In this document: positions 1-9,413 of the stretch, piece by piece | Numbering within the stretch: the stretch's first letter is position 1 | Layout: each line of letters starts with the position of its first letter | NCBI GenBank assembly: GCA_017439665.1 | Contig: JAFSIS010000018.1 | Coordinates: 1-34,490, forward strand | From: Lachnospiraceae bacterium | GTDB lineage: Bacteria > Bacillota > Clostridia > Lachnospirales > Lachnospiraceae | DNA: 34,490 nt | Direction: 5' to 3' | Program-made: the position numbers and the translations under genes | Notes under the pieces: model-generated | Seen by the model: the letters and a program-made list of their open reading frames with translations, nothing else | Databases searched by the model: none | What the model was told of the DNA's origin: nothing

Positions 1-2
1 CT

Positions 3-128
3 CCCGAATGGCTGACAGGACTTTCCGATGATAAGGAATACGATAGCTACACGCTCTGCCAAAAAGACATTGAGCAGCACATCAAGAAATATCTTGATAC
101 GGATGTCAAGTTAGCAGAAATCCAGTAA
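3..128 (+). CDS. C-terminal end of an unidentified protein (partial)
   Basis: An open frame enters from the left edge and ends at TAA 126-128, giving the last 41 residues of a protein. The tail is acidic and charged, starting PEWLTGLSDD and ending DVKLAEIQ. It has no membrane segment and no motif I can name. About 350 non-coding bases follow before parA, so it is probably the last gene of a separate upstream transcription unit. A replication or accessory protein would fit the position next to parAB, but that is only context. The real start lies outside the window. Confidence 0.55.
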   Translation, partial: PEWLTGLSDDKEYDSYTLCQKDIEQHIKKYLDTDVKLAEIQ

Positions 129-480
129 AATCAAGGGGTTTCGCTGATTATGTCCGAAAGAAAAACAGCTGTGAAAACAGCAAAAAAGAGTGAAAACAGA
201 TTTAATTTTTACTCTGAAAGGGAAAAAAGGATAACTTGACACTAAAATACCATAAGGGGTTCCTAGGTGAATTATTTTTATCTGATACATTCTATTTTCT
301 TGAAGTCAAATCTTTGTTCTAGTGAAAGTATCTTTTTCCCAAACAGTAACTGAGTAAACAACAGGGGACAGATAATCAATAGAGGTTTCTCTGTCCTTTG
401 CAGTAGAAAGGAGGCAAGTGTCTATCCTATCTTTTATCCAAAAGAAGAAAACGTAAACGTAACGAAAGGAAATCATAACT
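129..480 (+). promoter_or_regulatory. Leader region upstream of parA
   Basis: This 352-base stretch has no convincing gene. A TTGACA at 236-241 could be a -35 box, but no clear -10 box sits at normal spacing. GGACAG at 366-371 can pair with CTGTCC at 391-396, and inside that loop AGAG 381-384 can pair with CTCT 389-392, so a small leader hairpin is possible. A very strong Shine-Dalgarno (AAAGGAGG, 407-414) precedes a GTG at 418 that opens a 12-codon frame ending at 456; this could be a leader peptide or chance. The region probably carries the parAB promoter. The exact promoter is not resolved. Confidence 0.35.
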
Positions 481-1305
481 ATGGGAAAAATTATCGGAGT
501 AGTCAATAGAAAAGGGGGAGTCGGAAAAACAACTACGGCCACCACCCTATCTTACCTGTTGGCAAAAGAAGGGTGCCAAGTAGCTTTAATTGACTTTGAT
601 GGTCAGCGTCATACCACGAAGCTGTGTGGAGTGACTGCACCGGAGCAGCTTGCAGTCACTATCTATGATGTGCTCAAGTGTATTGTGATGGGTGAGGAAC
701 TGCCGGATAAAGAAAACTATGTTATCCGAACAGAAGCCGGAGTAGATTTAATTCCGGCTAATAACCGACTGGATAACTTTGACAAGCTGATGTGTGATAC
801 GGATTTTGCGGAATATAAGCTGAAGGAATATGTAGATACCATAAAAAGTGACTATGACTATGTGATTATTGATGGAATGCCGAAAATGGGAACTGCCATG
901 ATTAACGTGATGATCTGCTGCGACAGCCTGATTATCCCGGTGCAGTCAGAAACATTGGCGGTAGAGGGAATGGCAGAGTTTTTAAGGGCTTTTCACCGAA
1001 TTAAAGGCCAGGCCAACAGGGGGCTGGAAATTGAAGGTATATTGGTGACAATGGACAATGAGCGGACAAGGGTATCCAAAGGAGTAAAAGCACAATTACA
1101 GCAGACACTGGGAGAAAAAGTGCGGATATTTACCAGCAGTATCCCCCGCTCCATTAAGGTGCCGGAGGCAGTGGAGTACGGGATGACGATTTGTGAGTAT
1201 GAGCCGGATAATCCGGCAGCAAAAGCTTATGAAAAATTGGTAAAGGAGTTGAGGGAAAATGGCAGCCAGAATACCGAAGGTGCCCCAAAGAAAGACATTG
1301 CTTAG
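481..1305 (+). CDS. parA: ParA/Soj family partitioning ATPase
   Basis: A 274-residue ParA/MinD-type ATPase that would drive segregation of the element, working with the ParB encoded next. The deviant Walker A motif KGGVGKTT is at residues 11-18. The A' motif reads IDFDGQ at about 37-42, with Gly in place of the usual Pro. The Walker B segment VIIDGMPK lies near residue 130. No N-terminal HTH precedes the P-loop, so this is the short Soj-like (type Ib) form. ATG 481 is preceded by GAAAGGA. The 3' end overlaps parB by 47 bases, which suggests translational coupling. The family assignment is firm; whether it partitions a plasmid or an excised circular ICE cannot be told from sequence. Confidence 0.95.
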   Translation: MGKIIGVVNRKGGVGKTTTATTLSYLLAKEGCQVALIDFDGQRHTTKLCGVTAPEQLAVTIYDVLKCIVMGEELPDKENYVIRTEAGVDLIPANNRLDNFDKLMCDTDFAEYKLKEYVDTIKSDYDYVIIDGMPKMGTAMINVMICCDSLIIPVQSETLAVEGMAEFLRAFHRIKGQANRGLEIEGILVTMDNERTRVSKGVKAQLQQTLGEKVRIFTSSIPRSIKVPEAVEYGMTICEYEPDNPAAKAYEKLVKELRENGSQNTEGAPKKDIA

Positions 1306-2323
1306 TTCCAGTTTGGAGGGAATGGATGATCTGTTTACTTTTCCGACCAAAGAGGAAACCAGCCAGCAAACAGTGGGAATAGAAAAAGAGGGTGAAACAG
1401 GAGTGGCAGAAATGGATTTTTCCGTTATGGAGCCACTGCCGGATCATAAATTTAAGCTGTATACAGGGCAAAGGCTAAAGGATATGGTAGAGAGTATTCG
1501 GGAGTTTGGAATCCTGGAGCCTTTGATTATCTGGGTTCATGAGGGAAAAAATACGATTTTAAGCGGCCATAATCGGCAAAATGCAGCACAACTGGCAGGG
1601 CTGACCAAGGGACCGGTCATCCTTCGCAAAGACTTGACCTATGAGGAGGCGGTGCTGATTGCTACAGAAACAAATCTGCGCCAGCGTTCTTTTGCGGATT
1701 TAAGTCCTTCCGAAAAGGCCTACTCACTCAAACAGCATTATGATGCAATTAAAAGCCAAGGCAGAAGAAATGACCTGATAAAAGAAATTGAAGAGCTCGT
1801 AAACCCGCATGAAATAAGGGAAAACCCAACTTCTTCTGAAATTCAGAAAAAGTTAAATACTCAGGAAAAAGTGAGTGAAGAGTATGGGCTAAGTAAAGAC
1901 AAAATTGCTAAATATCTTCGTATAGCTACATTAATCCCTCCACTCATGGAGCTTTTGGATCAGAAAAAAATAGCCTTTGAAGTGGCTTATGACCTTTCCT
2001 TTATTCAGGAGGAGGCATATCAGATATTGGTGGCAGAATTGCTTGAACAGGGGGAGAAAGTGGATATTAGGAAATCAACCCTTATCCATGATTATGCAAA
2101 GAAAGGAAAACTGACGGAAGAATTGGTTAGGCAGATTATTGGTGGTGAAAAAACAAAGGCACCCAAAAGGAATAGTCCCGGCCCCATCAAAGTCAAAGGG
2201 ACTGTGATTAGCCGATTTTTTGACCGGAAACAGAGTAAAAAGGAAATCGAGGAGATTATTGAAAAGGCATTGGAGAAGTACTTTGCCGAAAGGAGCGAAG
2301 CAGCGGGGCAAAGGATTGGGTAG
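1259..2323 (+). CDS. parB: ParB-like nuclease-fold/HTH DNA-binding protein
   Basis: A 354-residue ParB partner of the preceding ParA. The N-terminal ~60 residues are variable. The ParB/Srx domain follows, with an EFGILEPLIIW segment and the nucleotide-binding box SGHNRQNA near residue 100 (the GERRxRA-like box). A helix-turn-helix region comes next, around VSEEYGLSKDKIAKYLRIA near residues 200-220. The C-terminus is Lys/Glu-rich and probably mediates dimerisation. The start at 1259 is supported by AAAGGAG at 1242-1248, ten bases upstream and inside parA. The stop overlaps the likely TTG start of the next gene, so parA, parB and the giant protein form one tightly packed operon. The centromere it binds was not identified. 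Confidence 0.93.
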   Translation: MAARIPKVPQRKTLLSSSLEGMDDLFTFPTKEETSQQTVGIEKEGETGVAEMDFSVMEPLPDHKFKLYTGQRLKDMVESIREFGILEPLIIWVHEGKNTILSGHNRQNAAQLAGLTKGPVILRKDLTYEEAVLIATETNLRQRSFADLSPSEKAYSLKQHYDAIKSQGRRNDLIKEIEELVNPHEIRENPTSSEIQKKLNTQEKVSEEYGLSKDKIAKYLRIATLIPPLMELLDQKKIAFEVAYDLSFIQEEAYQILVAELLEQGEKVDIRKSTLIHDYAKKGKLTEELVRQIIGGEKTKAPKRNSPGPIKVKGTVISRFFDRKQSKKEIEEIIEKALEKYFAERSEAAGQRIG

Positions 2324-5300
2324 AGAAACCTATCTCGCTGACTTGTACCGGCAGTCGGTACAGGCATTGACACAGAACCGGAGAGAGTGGATGGGGCTTT
2401 TATCCAGTGTGTCAAAATATTATAAGATGTCCTTCGATAAAAATGTATTGATTTATGTACAAAGACCGGATGCAGGGCTGATTGCTACAAAAGCAGGCTG
2501 GGAGAAGCAGACGGGAAGATATTTAAAGGCAGGCTCTAAAGGAATCGGTGTAGTGGATATGAATAATCCGAAAGCCACTCTGACCTATTACTTTGACCTG
2601 GCAGACACCCGTGGAGATTACGAAGGGTTTCTAAAGGCCATGGGTGCTGTCTGGTCCCTGGAAAGGCAGTATCAACCGGAAGTGCTAAGGCGTTTTCACC
2701 AGCGGTTTGGGACAGATGCCTCCAGTGTGGAAAATTGCCTATGCCAGTTAACCGGCAGGGAAGCAGAAGTTTTCCTGGGCAAGTACCTGACACAAATAGA
2801 GGTTAAGGATGAAAACAGCGTATTGTATGGACTTCCGACAGGTGCTGTACAGGCAGAGTTTGCCAAACTGGTAATCGACAGTGCCATGTATATCGTTTTT
2901 CAAAAGTGTGGAATAAAGACAGAGATATTCTCCGAAGCAGGAGCCTTTGAAAACATCAGCCACTTCGGCAGTCTGGAATTGTTTATGGGGCTAGGGGCGT
3001 TTGCCTGTGCCATTGCCAGACCGGTACTGTCTGAACTACATAAATCGATGGAGGAAATCAAGGAAGAAAGGAGCCGGGCAGATGAAGAGAGAACCGTTAA
3101 CGAAACTGGAATACCGGATGGGCGAGGATGGGATGCTTTATCCCAACCTCCTGCTATCCAAGAATCTGGAATACGACCGGATACCGGTGGGCATCTTCGG
3201 ACGAAGCTGGAAGGAGTACATGAAAGAGAAGCATCCCATGAGACTGTCAGAGTTAATCGCCCTGGGAAAAATCAACGAGATGATCACCAAAGTGGATCAG
3301 GAGGCAGAGGAAAAGAAAGAAGCACTGATCCAAAAACTTCTGGAAGTCCAGCCCCTGCCACAGACGGAGGATACCCTGAAACGGGCAGGACATATGGAGA
3401 TGCTGACCAGACAGGCAGAGGAGATCATTTTCCAGGAAGTGGTTTACCAGCTAAGGTAATCGACACAAAGGAAGAAGCAGGAGCAGCTAAGAAGAAAGAA
3501 AACAAAGAAAAAGAGGAATCCAGGACAGAGGAAAAGTCTGGGGATTCCTCTTTTTTTCTTCTGCCTTTGGATGACGGGAAGGAACTTAGGGAACAGGAGG
3601 ACTGGGAGTACATTCAACGTCTGCTGGTGGACACAGAGGTTTATCCACTGGAAATGTATGAGCGTATTGCCCGGTTATTTGATGAACATCCGGATGAAGC
3701 GAAAAGAAAGGAAGGAATGAGAGAAATCTATCTGGATTATGGAGAACAAAGTAATGGTGACAAAACCAGAGGGATTGTTCCCCATAAAACGGGTGCAGAC
3801 TTCTTCTTTGGAGAGGAAAAACTTGTTCGTCTTTCTTGGGAAGTGATTACACAAGAGGTAACGACTTTAGTGGAAGAAGGAGCATATTTTTCTCACCAGG
3901 AGGAAAAAGAACCATGGGGAGAGTTTCTTATTCCTGATGAAGAGGAGGAAAGGCAAAGAGAAGAAAAGGAAAGGGAGGGAAATGGACAATTAAGTCTGTT
4001 TGCCCTTTACCCAGGTCCCTACGAGGAACCGCCAGGAGGGGGAGACCAGGTATTAGCAGGAGAGCAGGAGGAAGCCAAGGTAGGCCACAGACCCTTTCTG
4101 GTAGGCAGTAAAATCGCCTATGACGGTCGGCTAAATTATCGCTATCAGCCGGAACATCGGTTGTATGAGGGAGGACCAAAGGCAAAGTTTAAGCATAATG
4201 TAGAGGCCATTCGCCTATTGAAACAACTGCAGCAGGAAAATCGTATAGCTAGCCCAGAAGAGCAGATCGTATTGGCTCGTTTTGTGGGATGGGGAGGCCT
4301 GGCGGATGCATTGACACCGGGGAAGGAGGGCTGGGAGAAGGAATATGCCCAAATAGAAGGGCTGTTGACAGAAGAAGAACTGCAAGCGGCCAAGGCTTCT
4401 ACTCTAACCTCTTATTATACGGATCAGAATATCATTCGGTATATATATGAGGCTCTTTGGCAGTTTGGTTTTCGGTCAGGAAATCTGTTAGACCCGGCCA
4501 TGGGAACAGGAAATTTTTTCTCCGTCTTACCGGAAACCATGAAGCAGGCAAAACTCTATGGAGTGGAGCTGGAGCCCATTGCCGGTGAAATTGCCAGAAA
4601 GTTGTACCCACAGGCGGATATTCTTATCAAAGGATTTGAGGATACCCAGTTTTCAGACAGCTTCTTTGATGTGGTAGTAGGCAATGTGCCTTTCCATAAC
4701 ATCCGGGTCAGTGACCGGCGGTATGACCGTTTCCGCTTTAAGATCCACGATTATTTTTTGGCCAAAAGCCTGGATAAGCTAAGGGCAGGGGGAATCCTTG
4801 CGATGATTACCACCAAGTTTACGCTGGATAAGGGAAACCAGTCAGTAAGAAAGTACCTTGCCCAGAGGGCAGAGTTAATTGGGGCTATCCGGCTGCCGGA
4901 CAATGCCTTTAAGCGGGTGGCAGGAACGGAAGCAACTACAGACATTCTGTTTTTCAAGAAGCGGGAACAGGAAATTGTTCCCGATGAAAAAAATACATCC
5001 TGGCTTTCGGTGGAGAAGGATGAACAGGGAATTGTCTATAATCGCTATTTTATTGACCACCCGGAAATGGTGTTAGGAACCATGGTACAGGAGACCGGAA
5101 TGTATGGAAATCAGGATTTTGTTACCTGCAAACCTTATGGGGACAAAGCCTTGGAGGAGCTGTTAGGGGAAGCCATTAAAAAGCTTTACGGACAATATGA
5201 AGAACCCAAAAGCAGCCTGGAAGAAGATAAGAATACCAAAATCAGAGAATGGATACCGGCCACGCCGGAGGTGAAAAATTATAGTTACACAAAGGTGGGG

Positions 5301-8300
5301 GATGAGATTTATTATCGGGAAGATTCCCGGATGTATCGTCAGGAACTTTCCGAAAAAGTGGCCAGGCGGATAGAGGGAATGCTTCGTATCCGGTTGGCTC
5401 TAAGAATGCTAATGGATTTTCAGCTTCATGGTGACCCAAAGCTTGGGTGGGAATTGCCCACTAGGGAATATGAAACGAAACTAAGAGAATTACTGGAAAA
5501 GCTGAACAGGGAGTATGACAACTATGTCAAGGCGTATGGTTACCTGAATTTACCGGGAAATAGCAGAGCCTTTGCCAAAGATGCAGATGCACCCCTACTT
5601 CGCTCGATTGAAGAGGAAGTGAAGGATGAGCAGGGAAAGAAGATTAAGGGAGAATACAAAAAGACAGCCGTATTTTTCCATGCTACTATTCGTCCCAAGA
5701 GTATGCCAAAGACCGCAGATAGTCTGGAGGAGGCTTTGCGGATTACGTTAAATGCCAGAGGAAAGTTTGACTTGGATTACCTGCAATTTTTGTACCGAAA
5801 GAATGGCAGGATGTGCAGCAAGGAAGTGATTCTGGAAGAACTGGGGGATAGGGTATATCGGGATCCGGCAAAATGGCAAAAGGAAGATTCCTATTCCGGC
5901 TGGGTAATGGCAGAGGAATACTTAAGTGGCCAGGTAAAAGAAAAACTGGCAGGGGCTATGTTGGCGGCGGATACTCACCCGGAAGAATTTTCCAGAAATG
6001 TAAAAGCCTTAAAGCAGGTTCAGCCGCATCCCTTAACGCCGGAGGACATCAGCTTTGTTCTTGGTTCCACCTGGATACCGGTGGAGGTTTACCAGAAGTT
6101 TATGTATGAAAAGTTTGGAACAAAGGATCATCTGCAGGGAGCACATGTACATCTGGAATTTGCCCAATACACAGGAACCTACTTTATTACCGGAAAAGGG
6201 ATGGAGAAAACTTCTGTTGCTATCAACCAGACTTACGGCACAGAACGGATAAACGCCTATGAAATCCTGGAGCAGACACTGAACCTGAAGACGGTGGAGG
6301 TAAGGGACAGACAGGAGTATGAGGATCCCCAGACCGGAGAAGAAAAGGTCCGGTATGTATTAAATAAACGGGAAACGCTACTGGCCAGAGAAAAACAGGC
6401 ACAGCTTAAGCTGGAATTTGAGTCCTGGCTTTTTGCCGAAAGGGAAAGGGGAGCTGAGCTGACGGCTCTTTATAATGACCGCTTTAACAACCTTCGTCCC
6501 AGAACCTATAATGGGGACGATCTGATGCTGCCGGATATGAATGAAACCATTACCTTAAGAAAACATCAGCGTGATACGGTGGCCATGGGAATTTATGGGG
6601 AAGGAAATCTTCTGGTGGCCCATGAAGTAGGAGCGGGAAAAACCATGACTGCCTGTGCTATTGCGTATGAGAGAAAGCGGCTGGGTATCTGCAATAAGCC
6701 TTTGATTGCGGTTCCCAACCATACTCTGGAGCAGTGGGCAACGGAATTTATGCGTTTATACCCCAATGCTAATATTTTAGTAGCAACCAATAAAGATTTT
6801 GAAAAATCCAGACGGCGAAGATTTGTCAGCCGGATTGCCACCGGAGACTATGACTGCATTATTATGGGACACAGCTCCTTTGAACTGATTGCCTTATCCC
6901 GAGAACGGCAGTTAGCCGCCATGCAGGAAGAAATTAAGGAAATTACCGGAAAGATTGAGGAAATGAAGCTGTTGGAGGGAAAAAGCTGGAGTTTAAAGCA
7001 AATGGAAATCTTTCGGCATAACCTTCAGGAGCGGTTTGACCGGCTTTATAATGCAGCGAAAAAGGACGATACGATTTCCTTTGAGGAGCTGGGTGTGGAC
7101 AACCTGTTTGTGGACGAAGCCCATGCCTATAAAAATAATTACAGCTATACCAAAATGCAGCGGGTGGCGGGAGTGGGTGGACAAAACAGTCAGAGAGCCA
7201 TGGATATGCACATGAAGTGTCAATACATCAATGAGATAACGAATGAGCATGGAGTCGTGTATCTGACTGGAACACCCGTAGCAAACTCCATGTCAGAGCT
7301 GTATGTGATGCAAAAGACCCTACAGCCTTCAGAACTGAAACGAAGAGGACTTTTGCTGTTTGATTCCTGGGCCAGCACTTTTGGCCGGGTAGAATCTTCT
7401 TTGGAGATCCGCCCGGAAGGATCAGGGTATCAGATGAAGGCCAGATTTGCCAAGTTTCATAACTTGCCGGAGCTCATGTCTATGCTGTTTATGGTGGCTG
7501 ATATTAAGACTTCGGATAGGTTAAACCTTCCTGTACCTAAACTGCAGACTGGTAAGATGCAAGTCATTAAGACCAGGATTACCCCAGACCAGAAACAAAT
7601 CATGGAAGAGTTAGTAGAACGGGCAGAGGCAATCCGGAATAAAGAGGTGGACAGCAGCGAAGATAACTTTCTGAAATTGACCAATGAAGCGAGGCTTCTT
7701 TCGGTAGACCCCCGTATTCTGGATGAGACACTGGAAAATGATCCGGATACAAAGTTAAATACCTGTGCCAGAAAGGTAGCAGAGATTTATCATGCTACAG
7801 TGGAAAAACGCTCTACTCAGCTGATTTTCTGTGATAAAGGAACACCCAAGACAGACGGAAGCTTCAACTTTTATCAGGGGATGAAAGAGGAGCTGATTCA
7901 TCAGGGAGTAGAGGCACAGGAAATTGCCTTTATTCATGATGCCAATACGGATACCAAGCGGGCAGAACTGCTGGAACAGGTGAGGAAAGGGGAAGTCCGT
8001 ATTCTTATGGGCAGCACAGAAAAAATGGGAACAGGGCTAAATGTGCAGGATAAGCTGATCACCCTGCATAATCTGGATGCACCCTGGCGCCCGGCAGACC
8101 TGACCCAGCGTAATGGACGTATTCTGCGACAGGGGAATGAAAATGAGGAGGTATCCATTATTAATTACATTACCGAACAGACCTTTGATGCTTACCTGTG
8201 GCAGATTTTGGAGCAAAAACAACGCTATATCAGCCAGATCATGACCGGAAGAAGTGCTCTAAGAAGCTGCGAAGATGTGGACGAGGTGGTGTTACAGTAT

Positions 8301-9398
8301 GCTGAGTTTAAGGCTCTTGCCGTGTCGGATCCGAAAATCAAGCGAAAAATGGAGGTGGATAATGAAATTTATCGTTTACAAACCTTAAAATCGGCCTGGA
8401 AAACCGGACAGAATGACCTGCAGGAAAAACTCCTTCACCTTTATCCCAAACAAATCAAACAGCACATAAAGAATATGGAAGCTTATGAAATGGATGTAAA
8501 ACGCTATGAAGAACAAAAGCCAAAGGAATTTTCCATGACCTTAAACCATCGCTTGTTTGAGGAACGGGCAAAAGCCGGGGAATATCTGGCTTTGCAAATG
8601 AAGACCCTTGGCCATGGACCAGGCGATACCCTGTCCATAGGTACTTATGCCGGGTTTTCCCTGCTGCTGAAACGGGGAATTTTTCAGGGAGTGCTGCTTT
8701 GTCTAAAGGGTGAGGGAATGTATCAGGTGGATGCAGGAGAATCTGCCTTGGGCAATATCACCAGAGTGGAAAATCTTGCCAGAAAGTTAGGGGAGTATCT
8801 GGAACAGGAGAGGAAAGGGCTTGAGGAAGTTAAGGAACAAATGGAAGCGGCAAAAAAAGAAGCAGGGAAGCCTTTTTCGGAAGAAGAAAAGCTGGCAGAG
8901 CTATTGAAGGAACAGGTATCCCTTAATCTGGCTCTGGAATTTGAGGAAGAGGAGAAACCTGTGGCAACAAGTTATGGAGGCAGTATTTATCGAAAACTAG
9001 GTAAGTTGGCTCCGGGCCTGTTTGATGGAACCTATTTCTATCTGAAATTTAAGAAGGAGCACTTTGACGATCTGGTTATGGAAAAGATTGGGGAAAAGGA
9101 ATACAGTATTGCCCATTATTATGCACAGAATGGAGATTTGATGAGGGATCCAGAAATTACCTTTAGGGTGGAGGAAGAACAGCAGGAGGTTTGTATTCTA
9201 TCTTATACCCAGGATAATTTGGGAATTTACCAAGAAACAGCAGATAGAAGCGAGGAACAGATAGAGGAGCTTTTGGCGTTTTTTGACCAGTGGCTGGTAA
9301 ACATCAGAAATCAGGGATTTGTTTTACATGAGGCCCGGGGAGAAAGAACGGAATATCAAAAAGAAAGGGAAAAGCGAGAAGAGGAACAGGAACGATAG
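2316..9398 (+). CDS. Giant ArdC-like / N6-adenine methylase / SF2 helicase protein
   Basis: A multidomain protein of about 2,360 residues, typical of clostridial conjugative elements. The N-terminal ~230 residues (SKYYKMSFDKNVLIYVQRP onward) look like the ArdC-type ssDNA-binding domain. A low-complexity linker follows. Near residue 725 is an N6-adenine methylase SAM motif (LLDPAMGTGNFF), and NVPF near 790 is a variant of the catalytic NPPF. A SNF2/DEAD-like helicase follows: Walker A HEVGAGKT ~1437, DEAH ~1599, TGTPVANS ~1650 and QRNGRILRQG ~1930. The C-terminus is coiled-coil rich. The role is probably anti-restriction or protection of entering DNA (inference). I chose TTG 2316, which overlaps the parB stop and keeps the conserved N-terminus; an in-frame ATG at 2220 would add 32 basic residues. 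Codons ~256-381 also encode a TnpV-like protein in another frame. Confidence 0.9.
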   Translation: MGRETYLADLYRQSVQALTQNRREWMGLLSSVSKYYKMSFDKNVLIYVQRPDAGLIATKAGWEKQTGRYLKAGSKGIGVVDMNNPKATLTYYFDLADTRGDYEGFLKAMGAVWSLERQYQPEVLRRFHQRFGTDASSVENCLCQLTGREAEVFLGKYLTQIEVKDENSVLYGLPTGAVQAEFAKLVIDSAMYIVFQKCGIKTEIFSEAGAFENISHFGSLELFMGLGAFACAIARPVLSELHKSMEEIKEERSRADEERTVNETGIPDGRGWDALSQPPAIQESGIRPDTGGHLRTKLEGVHEREASHETVRVNRPGKNQRDDHQSGSGGRGKERSTDPKTSGSPAPATDGGYPETGRTYGDADQTGRGDHFPGSGLPAKVIDTKEEAGAAKKKENKEKEESRTEEKSGDSSFFLLPLDDGKELREQEDWEYIQRLLVDTEVYPLEMYERIARLFDEHPDEAKRKEGMREIYLDYGEQSNGDKTRGIVPHKTGADFFFGEEKLVRLSWEVITQEVTTLVEEGAYFSHQEEKEPWGEFLIPDEEEERQREEKEREGNGQLSLFALYPGPYEEPPGGGDQVLAGEQEEAKVGHRPFLVGSKIAYDGRLNYRYQPEHRLYEGGPKAKFKHNVEAIRLLKQLQQENRIASPEEQIVLARFVGWGGLADALTPGKEGWEKEYAQIEGLLTEEELQAAKASTLTSYYTDQNIIRYIYEALWQFGFRSGNLLDPAMGTGNFFSVLPETMKQAKLYGVELEPIAGEIARKLYPQADILIKGFEDTQFSDSFFDVVVGNVPFHNIRVSDRRYDRFRFKIHDYFLAKSLDKLRAGGILAMITTKFTLDKGNQSVRKYLAQRAELIGAIRLPDNAFKRVAGTEATTDILFFKKREQEIVPDEKNTSWLSVEKDEQGIVYNRYFIDHPEMVLGTMVQETGMYGNQDFVTCKPYGDKALEELLGEAIKKLYGQYEEPKSSLEEDKNTKIREWIPATPEVKNYSYTKVGDEIYYREDSRMYRQELSEKVARRIEGMLRIRLALRMLMDFQLHGDPKLGWELPTREYETKLRELLEKLNREYDNYVKAYGYLNLPGNSRAFAKDADAPLLRSIEEEVKDEQGKKIKGEYKKTAVFFHATIRPKSMPKTADSLEEALRITLNARGKFDLDYLQFLYRKNGRMCSKEVILEELGDRVYRDPAKWQKEDSYSGWVMAEEYLSGQVKEKLAGAMLAADTHPEEFSRNVKALKQVQPHPLTPEDISFVLGSTWIPVEVYQKFMYEKFGTKDHLQGAHVHLEFAQYTGTYFITGKGMEKTSVAINQTYGTERINAYEILEQTLNLKTVEVRDRQEYEDPQTGEEKVRYVLNKRETLLAREKQAQLKLEFESWLFAERERGAELTALYNDRFNNLRPRTYNGDDLMLPDMNETITLRKHQRDTVAMGIYGEGNLLVAHEVGAGKTMTACAIAYERKRLGICNKPLIAVPNHTLEQWATEFMRLYPNANILVATNKDFEKSRRRRFVSRIATGDYDCIIMGHSSFELIALSRERQLAAMQEEIKEITGKIEEMKLLEGKSWSLKQMEIFRHNLQERFDRLYNAAKKDDTISFEELGVDNLFVDEAHAYKNNYSYTKMQRVAGVGGQNSQRAMDMHMKCQYINEITNEHGVVYLTGTPVANSMSELYVMQKTLQPSELKRRGLLLFDSWASTFGRVESSLEIRPEGSGYQMKARFAKFHNLPELMSMLFMVADIKTSDRLNLPVPKLQTGKMQVIKTRITPDQKQIMEELVERAEAIRNKEVDSSEDNFLKLTNEARLLSVDPRILDETLENDPDTKLNTCARKVAEIYHATVEKRSTQLIFCDKGTPKTDGSFNFYQGMKEELIHQGVEAQEIAFIHDANTDTKRAELLEQVRKGEVRILMGSTEKMGTGLNVQDKLITLHNLDAPWRPADLTQRNGRILRQGNENEEVSIINYITEQTFDAYLWQILEQKQRYISQIMTGRSALRSCEDVDEVVLQYAEFKALAVSDPKIKRKMEVDNEIYRLQTLKSAWKTGQNDLQEKLLHLYPKQIKQHIKNMEAYEMDVKRYEEQKPKEFSMTLNHRLFEERAKAGEYLALQMKTLGHGPGDTLSIGTYAGFSLLLKRGIFQGVLLCLKGEGMYQVDAGESALGNITRVENLARKLGEYLEQERKGLEEVKEQMEAAKKEAGKPFSEEEKLAELLKEQVSLNLALEFEEEEKPVATSYGGSIYRKLGKLAPGLFDGTYFYLKFKKEHFDDLVMEKIGEKEYSIAHYYAQNGDLMRDPEITFRVEEEQQEVCILSYTQDNLGIYQETADRSEEQIEELLAFFDQWLVNIRNQGFVLHEARGERTEYQKEREKREEEQER
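3082..3459 (+). CDS. tnpV: TnpV-like protein encoded in a second frame inside the giant gene
   Basis: A 125-residue frame lying wholly inside the helicase/methylase gene, shifted +1. It reads as an ordinary soluble protein: MKREPLTKLEYRMGEDG at the N-terminus, then YPNLLLSKN, GRSWKEYMKEKHP and LSELIALGKINEMI, ending in a charged helical tail. This matches what I recall of transposon protein TnpV (Tn4451-type elements). ATG 3082 has a perfect AAAGGAG at 3067-3073 with an 8-base spacer. The host frame across the same bases is a Gly/Arg/Asp/Ser-rich linker without recognisable fold. TnpV function is not established. An upstream frame extension to 3001 exists but lacks the ribosome site. The family call comes from memory and was not searched. 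Confidence 0.7.
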   Translation: MKREPLTKLEYRMGEDGMLYPNLLLSKNLEYDRIPVGIFGRSWKEYMKEKHPMRLSELIALGKINEMITKVDQEAEEKKEALIQKLLEVQPLPQTEDTLKRAGHMEMLTRQAEEIIFQEVVYQLR

Positions 9399-9413
9399 GA
9401 AAGGAGGTTTACC

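Noticed and set aside
3001..3081. Upstream extension of the tnpV-like frame
   Set aside because: No ribosome site at the earlier start, and the added residues lack protein-like pattern. ATG 3082 has a perfect SD.
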